Shown here: in pieces, positions 61,621-64,000 of the stretch | How the letters are laid out: every line of letters begins with the position of its first letter | Numbering within the stretch: the first letter of the stretch is position 1 | Assembly: GCF_001186155.3 (NCBI RefSeq) | Contig: NZ_CP016540.2 | Location: 1,590,001 to 1,654,000 of the forward strand | Reading direction: 5' to 3' | DNA from: Planococcus versutus | Lineage (GTDB): Bacteria > Bacillota > Bacilli > Bacillales_A > Planococcaceae | DNA length: 64,000 bases | Position numbers and translations under genes: made by a program | The notes under the pieces: generated by a model | What the model was told of the DNA's origin: nothing | The model's input: only the letters and a program-made list of their open reading frames with translations | Databases searched by the model: none

Positions 61621-62484
61621 TTAAACTAGCGTTTGGTCATGAATGCTTTGTTTCTTTTCTTTAACAGGTTCTTTTGTTTCCTCCTGCACATCTGGCTGAT
61701 CGTCTTCGATAATGGTATAGTCCGTTACATCAATGACATCGCTCATATCGCGACTGATTTCATTTTTGATAGTGGAATCAGCTTCTACTGTCTTCTGCAG
61801 CTCAATAGATTTCGGAGCGTATTTCAGAACTTCTTTTAAGACGGTTTTTTTAGCCATCGCATCATAATTTGTTTTCCAAGGACTCGTCCAGCCTTTTTGC
61901 ACAGCTTGAGAGAACTTCTGTGCGTGATGATCAATGCGTTCTTTCGTCCAGTACACGAAGTCGTAACCGCCATTTTGAAGGTGATAAACAGCGTAGTATC
62001 CGATAGGTTCTCCGGAAGGAATGGCAGCTGGTTTGTGCATCAAGTCTTTAACTAAGCCATAGCTAAATTCGAATTCGTCATCTGCATAGACTTCATGCGC
62101 ATAAATCGCTTTGTATTGACCGCTACGGACCGCTAAGTCAATCAGACCCTTGTACCCTAATTGGAATTGAACTTGCTTGCCATAAGGAATCAGGTACGCC
62201 TGACCTAATCCTGTATTTGGTTCAACGCCTAGTTGTGCAGATTGCATAATAGCTGCTAAGAAAGAAGTTTGGTCACATTCGAGTAATTTCGGTGTCGTGC
62301 GAACTGCTGTTAAAGCGATACGTGCAATTCGATCCGCATCCATATGCTTCGGAAGCGCTCGCTGGATTTCAGGTCCCATGCGTTTTAATAATGCGTTTAA
62401 TGTTTGTTCCGGTGGGACAGCTTTCTTTGCTACCCCGTTTGATTTTTGAGCTAATTGGTTTTTGACTGCTTCATTTGTTGCCAT
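61621..62484 (-). CDS. recT: RecT-family single-strand annealing protein
   Basis: 287 residues of the RecT/Bet group: MGPEIQRALPKHMDADRIARIALTAVRTTPKL, then FQLGYKGLIDLAVRSGQYKAIYAHEVY and AKKTVLKEVLKYAPKS. It pairs single strands produced by the YqaJ exonuclease encoded just upstream. AGGAGG precedes the ATG. Confidence 0.92.
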   Translation of the reverse strand: MATNEAVKNQLAQKSNGVAKKAVPPEQTLNALLKRMGPEIQRALPKHMDADRIARIALTAVRTTPKLLECDQTSFLAAIMQSAQLGVEPNTGLGQAYLIPYGKQVQFQLGYKGLIDLAVRSGQYKAIYAHEVYADDEFEFSYGLVKDLMHKPAAIPSGEPIGYYAVYHLQNGGYDFVYWTKERIDHHAQKFSQAVQKGWTSPWKTNYDAMAKKTVLKEVLKYAPKSIELQKTVEADSTIKNEISRDMSDVIDVTDYTIIEDDQPDVQEETKEPVKEKKQSIHDQTLV

Positions 62485-62497
62485 GATTGATTTCCTC

Positions 62498-63433
62498 CTA
62501 TTTCACCGTGAACCGTCTAGCGGTTGTGGTGTTTGTGTATTTTTTGTACAGATCCGGCTGTTCAACTTTTAACCGTTTGGAATCGATGCGATTGGATTCG
62601 TAATTTTTCCAAAAGACAACACGATTTAATGTGTTTCCTTTTTCGTTTTCGCCCATAATATTTTTGATTTGGTTTTCGTATTCTTTCTTCTGCTTTTCGG
62701 CTATTTTGATATCTTCGGCAAGTTGATCCATCGCATCTAACATTTGCTCAATGTCGTTAGATAAATTAATTTCACTGAGTGGCTCAGCTTGCGGATAGAG
62801 AGCTTTCAATAATTCACTTGATGCGTCAGAGCCGTCGAATACCGGTGGCACTTCAGCTAGTACATGATTGATCCAAAAGTCTTTTTCGATACCAATGAGG
62901 TATTCGATTAACTCTTCATCTCGTTCAATTTTTTTGTGAATAAATTTATTGCCACCGATCAATACTGCAATGTGCCACGCTTGATACCCTGTTACCGCCA
63001 TATAGTGTTGACATTGAAGTAAGTACGCTGCAGGAATCTCTTCGTTCTCCCAGTCTCCTTTGAGGTATTCGGATGCCGTTTTGCATTCCAACCCCTCTCT
63101 TTTGCCGACAATCAGCCGGTCCACGTTCGCCAACATAAATTCGTGTTCAGGATGTTTCAAAATGGCATTCCGTTTACGAACCCTTATGCCCGTTCGTATA
63201 GTGAATTCTTGAGCAACTACGTCTTCCATAACGTTGCCCCAATATGCCGCTTCGCCTGCGGTATCTTCATCTGGTGATTGACCAGTTTTATCGAGATAAA
63301 CACCGATTGGAGATTTCCATTTATTTAATCCTGCAATGGCAGAAACATCACTGCCACCAATACCTTGTCTACGCGCCTCAAGCCATTGTTCTCGGCTCAT
63401 ATCCGTTGTGGTAGCTAAAGATTCAGCTCTCAT
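62498..63433 (-). CDS. yqaJ: YqaJ-family viral recombinase (exonuclease)
   Basis: 311 residues with the nuclease core RRQGIGGSDVSAIAGLNKW, MEDVVAQEF and the catalytic LECKTA (about 115). The C-terminal part is coiled. It chews DNA ends for RecT-mediated recombination. GGAGGG precedes the ATG. Confidence 0.9.
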   Translation of the reverse strand: MRAESLATTTDMSREQWLEARRQGIGGSDVSAIAGLNKWKSPIGVYLDKTGQSPDEDTAGEAAYWGNVMEDVVAQEFTIRTGIRVRKRNAILKHPEHEFMLANVDRLIVGKREGLECKTASEYLKGDWENEEIPAAYLLQCQHYMAVTGYQAWHIAVLIGGNKFIHKKIERDEELIEYLIGIEKDFWINHVLAEVPPVFDGSDASSELLKALYPQAEPLSEINLSNDIEQMLDAMDQLAEDIKIAEKQKKEYENQIKNIMGENEKGNTLNRVVFWKNYESNRIDSKRLKVEQPDLYKKYTNTTTARRFTVK

Positions 63434-63529
63434 TGTTATCCCTCCGATAGTTGTGTTAAAATGGCTCTATAACCGTTATTCCAAGCCACATGATTTACCT
63501 AAGTCAGCTGTTGTCGCAGCTGGCTTTTC

Positions 63530-63748
63530 TTATTCTCGAACATTTGGTTCTGAATATTTCTGTTTGATTTCTTGCCAAACTGAGAATGTTAATCCGTCCG
63601 GCCAAATATCATTTTCTACCGCTTCAATTAGTTCTTCTTCAAAACAATCTTCACATTTCAAAGTTTGCCCTTTTGGGTTCGCGCTAATAAAGCAACCACA
63701 GCTTTCGCAAAAGATGCCATCTAGTATCATTTCAGCGAATTCTCCCAT
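63530..63748 (-). CDS. Small zinc-ribbon phage protein, 72 residues
   Basis: 72 residues with CESCGCF and CEDCF, a likely four-Cys zinc site, and an acidic helical end (EEELIEAVENDIWPDGLTF). GGAGG precedes the ATG. A 97-base gap separates it from yqaJ. Function unknown. Confidence 0.6.
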   Translation of the reverse strand: MGEFAEMILDGIFCESCGCFISANPKGQTLKCEDCFEEELIEAVENDIWPDGLTFSVWQEIKQKYSEPNVRE

Positions 63749-63753
63749 TTTCT

Positions 63754-63987
63754 TTAGCCTCCCTTCACAATGATTTCATCGTTCCCTAAATCCACTACGT
63801 ACCCTTTGATCTGCAATAAAGTGATAATGAAGATAGCTTCTCTGGACGTTCCAAGCTCTTCGAATGAGAAACGTGTATCTTCGTTTTTCATTTCCTTTGA
63901 GGCTTTTACGACTGAGAGAACTTGTTGCATTTTTAATGATTGGTCAAACCGATCTAAGCTAATTGCTGCTTGATTATGCGCTGTCAT
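63754..63987 (-). CDS. Small phage protein, 77 residues
   Basis: 77 residues, alpha/beta (SLKMQQVLSVVKASKEMKNEDTRFSFEELG, ending GYVVDLGNDEIIVKGG). AAGAGGTG precedes the ATG, so the gene is complete at the window edge. Function unknown. Confidence 0.58.
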   Translation of the reverse strand: MTAHNQAAISLDRFDQSLKMQQVLSVVKASKEMKNEDTRFSFEELGTSREAIFIITLLQIKGYVVDLGNDEIIVKGG

Positions 63988-64000
63988 GTGTTCACCTCTT

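Larger units (their letters stand above)
30028..64000 (-). mobile_element. Siphovirus-type prophage, partial (right end beyond the window)
   Basis: About 34 kb of co-oriented minus-strand genes carry the full SPP1/HK97-like order: early recombination and replication, terminase, portal, head, tail, lysis. Integrase, repressor and the right attachment site are not present and must lie past 64,000. The left boundary is placed at the break in the DUF1659 gene. An IS3 element and an HEPN cassette are accessory insertions. One scaffold gene appears frameshifted, so the phage may be defective. Confidence 0.9.

Noticed and set aside
63480..63525. Hairpin AGTCAGCTG/CAGCTGGCT between the zinc-ribbon gene and yqaJ
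   Set aside because: Its T run points rightward, against the phage genes, and no rightward gene ends here; role unclear.
1..64000. CRISPR array, tRNA or rRNA genes
   Set aside because: None found: no regular repeat-spacer pattern and no cloverleaf or rRNA-like sequence was noticed.

Overview
The window is a low-GC Bacillales chromosome, most likely of the family Planococcaceae (Planococcus-like). This rests on gene content and order: a block equivalent to Bacillus subtilis parC-parE-yneT / plsY-yneR / yneQ-yneP / citB, a class III fructose bisphosphatase, a YvrJ-DUF2922-DUF1659 small-gene set, strong AGGAGG ribosome binding sites and frequent TTG/GTG starts. The exact species cannot be read from the window.

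Bases 1 to about 30,027 are ordinary chromosome. In order they hold: an APH-family kinase, two small exported or membrane proteins, a CorA transporter, a divergent LysR/YeiH-type exporter pair, an EamA transporter, a DUF305 protein, a GAF-GAF-PAS histidine kinase, fbp, a frameshifted tag (3-methyladenine glycosylase I), ilvA, parC/parE, a CoA-binding protein, plsY, a HesB-like protein, yneQ, a hot-dog thioesterase, aconitase, a DinB protein, a catalytically degenerate tyrosine-recombinase-like protein, nicotinamidase, a GlsB-type membrane protein, a lytic transglycosylase, mscL, a SCO protein, and the YvrJ/DUF2922/DUF1659 cluster. Most genes are separated by clear rho-independent terminators.

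From about 30,028 to the right edge the window is one siphovirus-type prophage, with every phage gene on the minus strand. Read right to left it runs: early recombination and replication (YqaJ exonuclease, RecT, DnaD-like replisome organizer, DnaC-like loader); a string of tiny genes; dUTPase; RusA; XtrA-like protein; ArpU/RinA-type late regulator; an HNH endonuclease; terminase small and large subunits; SPP1-type portal; minor head protein; a frameshifted scaffold; HK97-fold capsid; head-tail joining proteins; tail tube; tail assembly chaperones; tape measure; Dit; tail endopeptidase; a BppU-type baseplate protein fused to a polysaccharide deacetylase; an accessory HEPN cassette; two holins; and an M23 endolysin. 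Integrase and repressor are not in the window and should lie beyond base 64,000. The left end appears to have cut off the start of the DUF1659 gene. A 1,239-bp IS3-family element with a 3-bp target duplication sits in the early region.

The most interesting item is a two-gene cassette between the tail and lysis modules. It holds an ApeA-like HEPN protein with an intact RxxxxH motif and a 55-residue acidic partner. Terminators bound it, and a perfect inverted repeat in front of it carries a TATAAT box on each strand. It looks like a prophage-carried defence or toxin-antitoxin unit. Also notable are the deacetylase on the tail tip, a probable small RNA at the left prophage end, a zinc-finger tail on the portal protein, and two single-base frameshifts beside homopolymers (tag and the phage scaffold) that are either real lesions or assembly errors.
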